Source of the DNA: Desulfofustis sp.
GTDB taxonomy: Bacteria; Desulfobacterota; Desulfobulbia; Desulfobulbales; Desulfocapsaceae
Direction: 5' to 3'
Assembly: GCA_029287755.1 (NCBI GenBank)
Contig: JARFQM010000330.1
Coordinates: forward strand, 1-7,386
Length of the DNA: 7,386 bases
Shown here: positions 6,298-7,386 of the stretch, in pieces
Numbering within the stretch: position 1 is the first letter of the stretch
How the letters are laid out: the number at the start of each line of letters is the position of its first letter
Made by a program: the position numbers and the translations under genes
The notes under the pieces: generated by a model
The model's database searches: none
What the model saw: the letters and a program-made list of their open reading frames with translations, nothing else
What the model was told of the DNA's origin: nothing

Positions 6298-6840
6298 ATG
6301 GAGACGACCGAAACGGTATTTATCGGCCTGGGTTCCAATCTCGGTGACAGTGCCCAACTTTTGCGGGAGGGGTGGGAGTTGCTTGGTCGGCGCCAGGGAA
6401 TCAGCCTGGACACCATCTCTCTTCCCTATCTTTCCTCACCGGTGGGAATGGCAAGCAACTTCTGGTTCACCAATGCCGTCGGCAAGCTGACGACATCGCG
6501 CACTGCCGGTGAAATTCTCGATCTTCTGCTCGATACCGAAAGGCGTCTTGGGCGAACCCGGGACGCTATGAAAAAGGGGTATCAGGATCGAGAAATTGAT
6601 CTCGATCTTCTCTATTTCGGTGCCGCAGTCATCGATACCCCGCGCTTGACGCTACCCCATCCACACAGAAAAGATCGGCTTTTCGTATTGGAGCCGATGG
6701 CAGCCATCGCCCCCGAATTCATCGATCCCGAGACCGGGCACTCCATCGCGGAGATGCATCGGCGGCTGACGCAGAGGATTGAATCGGGAAAGATCGAAGC
6801 GCAGGAAATCTCCGCAGGGGTCTGGCCCCTCGCCAGCTAG
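6298..6840 (+). CDS. folK: 2-amino-4-hydroxy-6-hydroxymethyldihydropteridine diphosphokinase (HPPK)
   Basis: FolK transfers pyrophosphate from ATP to 6-hydroxymethyl-7,8-dihydropterin in folate synthesis, in the cytoplasm. From ATG 6298 the protein is 180 residues, within the family range. GLGSNLGD is at residues 10-17, the pterin-side FTNA at 57-60, ERRLGR at 81-86, REIDLDLLY at 98-106 with D101 and D103 as the expected magnesium ligands, and LPHPHRKDRLFVLEPM at 119-134, where H121 and R127 align with conserved E. coli H115 and R121. No clear Shine-Dalgarno lies upstream; a TTG at 6286 in the same frame is an alternative start. It begins 24 bases after the dapB stop, so it may be read with the dap genes. 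It looks intact. Confidence 0.95.
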   Translation: METTETVFIGLGSNLGDSAQLLREGWELLGRRQGISLDTISLPYLSSPVGMASNFWFTNAVGKLTTSRTAGEILDLLLDTERRLGRTRDAMKKGYQDREIDLDLLYFGAAVIDTPRLTLPHPHRKDRLFVLEPMAAIAPEFIDPETGHSIAEMHRRLTQRIESGKIEAQEISAGVWPLAS

Positions 6841-6910
6841 CGCCAGGTGTGCACGCCATCCCCGCCGGCAGGGGTGTTGGCTGCGGGGATGGCCCTCACA
6901 TCCTCTGGCG
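6841..6910 (+). terminator. Nested inverted repeat after folK, possible terminator
   Basis: An 11-bp perfect inverted repeat, GCCATCCCCGC (6855-6865) with GCGGGGATGGC (6883-6893), has a 17-base loop. It is flanked by a second pair, CGCCAG (6841-6846) and CTGGCG (6905-6910), which could form an outer stem. The structure begins directly after the folK stop and precedes a new promoter, so a role in ending or stabilising the transcript is likely, though no T-tract follows. The rest of the gap to about 6998 holds nothing I recognise. Confidence 0.5.
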
Positions 6911-7001
6911 GCTGCTCACCAGCCTTGTTTGACCGGCTGCTTTAGACTTATGTCGCTATCTGCGAAAATCCAGGGAAGGTGTCCACAACCGTCGAGAATA
7001 T

Positions 7002-7029
7002 TTTACTTTTTCCGTAAAGCGACTATAAT
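7002..7029 (+). promoter_or_regulatory. Sigma-70-type promoter for the YHS-like gene
   Basis: TTTACT (7002-7007) and a perfect TATAAT (7024-7029) are 16 bases apart, matching the consensus at 4/6 and 6/6. The sequence is AT-rich and lies 70 bases before the next gene. Transcription would begin near 7036, giving a leader of about 60 bases that contains a short open frame. Confidence 0.6.
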
Positions 7030-7052
7030 ACATCATGGTGAAGGGGTGATTT

Positions 7053-7085
7053 ATGCCATCCAAGCCAGTTGCAGCATACATTTAA
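7053..7085 (+). CDS. Possible 10-residue leader peptide
   Basis: A short frame, ATG to TAA, encodes MPSKPVAAYI. It has a good ribosome binding site, AAGGGG (7041-7046), 6 bases before the ATG, lies inside the predicted leader of the next gene, and its stop sits just before that gene's own site GAGG (7088-7091). Frames this short arise easily by chance. If translated, it could affect initiation at GTG 7099; no function is claimed. Confidence 0.25.
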   Translation: MPSKPVAAYI

Positions 7086-7098
7086 ATGAGGCGCGCAC

Positions 7099-7386
7099 GT
7101 GGGTCCACTGAGAATACTGATTCTGGCAGCTCTTTTCTATCTTGGCTACCGCCTGATCAAGTCCAATTTCAGCAAATCAGGCGAAGATCAAAAGAGTGAG
7201 GATCAAGAGGCTCGCCACGGCGGCGCCATCACCGACGTGCTCATCGAAGATCCGGTGTGCCACAAGCTGGTGCCCAAGCAGCAGGCCTATACCCTGGAGG
7301 CAGAGGACGGAGTCCACCATTTTTGCGGCAAAGAGTGCGCCGACAAGTTTACCGCCGACCGGGAGAAAAGCGGTCCAGATGGATCG
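7099..7386 (+). CDS. Membrane-anchored YHS-like metal-binding protein (3' end outside window)
   Basis: The frame from GTG 7099 stays open to the window edge, giving 96 residues. Residues 4-20 form one hydrophobic segment (LRILILAALFYLGYRLI), a likely N-terminal membrane anchor, followed by a charged, low-complexity linker (about 21-42). Residues 46-86 resemble the YHS/PP0621-type small domain: DPVC at 51-54 and FCGKEC at 75-80, so C54, C76 and C80 could bind a metal. The start is chosen because GAGG at 7088-7091 is well placed and the hydrophobic segment follows at once; ATG 7086 is in another frame. It has its own promoter candidate and is probably independent of folK. Small proteins of this type occur in Geobacter-like bacteria; the role is unknown, with metal handling or redox sensing as guesses. 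The stop codon is not seen. Confidence 0.7.
   Translation, partial: MGPLRILILAALFYLGYRLIKSNFSKSGEDQKSEDQEARHGGAITDVLIEDPVCHKLVPKQQAYTLEAEDGVHHFCGKECADKFTADREKSGPDGS

Noticed and set aside
6003..6347. A 114-residue open frame starting with the DapB N-terminus, possibly a new small protein
   Set aside because: Past about 6080 it reads the conserved DapB C-terminus in the wrong frame and overlaps folK, so it is a product of the deletion and not a gene.
6979..6990. DnaA-box-like GTGTCCACAACC
   Set aside because: It is a single site with mismatches to TTATCCACA, with no cluster of boxes or replication genes nearby.
6779..7111. A + strand open frame overlapping the end of folK and the following gap
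   Set aside because: It reads through the folK end, the inverted repeat and the promoter, with arginine/proline-rich shadow composition and no recognisable domain.

Overview
The window is a stretch of bacterial chromosome with moderately high GC and seven recognisable biosynthetic or housekeeping genes, all on the + strand and mostly tightly packed. The gene set (argD end, argG, argH, a fibronectin-III lipoprotein, dapF, dapA, dapB, folK, a membrane-anchored YHS-like protein) resembles arginine/lysine clusters of Desulfuromonadales and Desulfobulbales-type bacteria (Desulfobacterota, formerly Deltaproteobacteria). That placement is an inference from gene order and protein flavour, not from a search.

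Layout. 1-132 is the 3' end of an acetylornithine-aminotransferase-like gene. A 176-bp gap follows, with a perfect inverted repeat and a good promoter candidate. argG (309-1511) and argH (1520-2932) then encode the last two steps of arginine synthesis. argH overlaps by 4 bases a lipoprotein gene (2929-3975) with a clear lipobox and about three fibronectin-III-like domains, and dapF (3997-4833) follows 21 bases later. After an AT-rich 100-bp gap comes dapA (4934-5815), with a near-perfect Shine-Dalgarno. A 187-bp gap rich in hairpins leads to dapB (6003-6273), which is broken: intact N- and C-terminal ends are joined in different frames, with roughly 540 bases of the middle missing. folK (6298-6840), a 258-bp gap with a strong nested inverted repeat and a consensus -10 promoter, and the start of a YHS-like membrane protein (7099-7386, cut by the window edge) complete the region.

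How the genes fit together. ArgG and ArgH turn citrulline plus aspartate into arginine. DapA, DapB and DapF are steps in making meso-diaminopimelate for peptidoglycan and lysine, and the lipoprotein next to dapF would act at the envelope. No argF, lysA or diaminopimelate aminotransferase (dapL) is visible here, so those steps must be encoded elsewhere. The most notable observations are the internally deleted dapB, the REP/RAYT-like hairpins directly upstream of it (which would also hide its ribosome binding site), and a lipoprotein upstream of dapF whose N-terminus resembles the LptM family. I see no convincing new multi-gene system; the region is largely ordinary core metabolism with a damaged locus.
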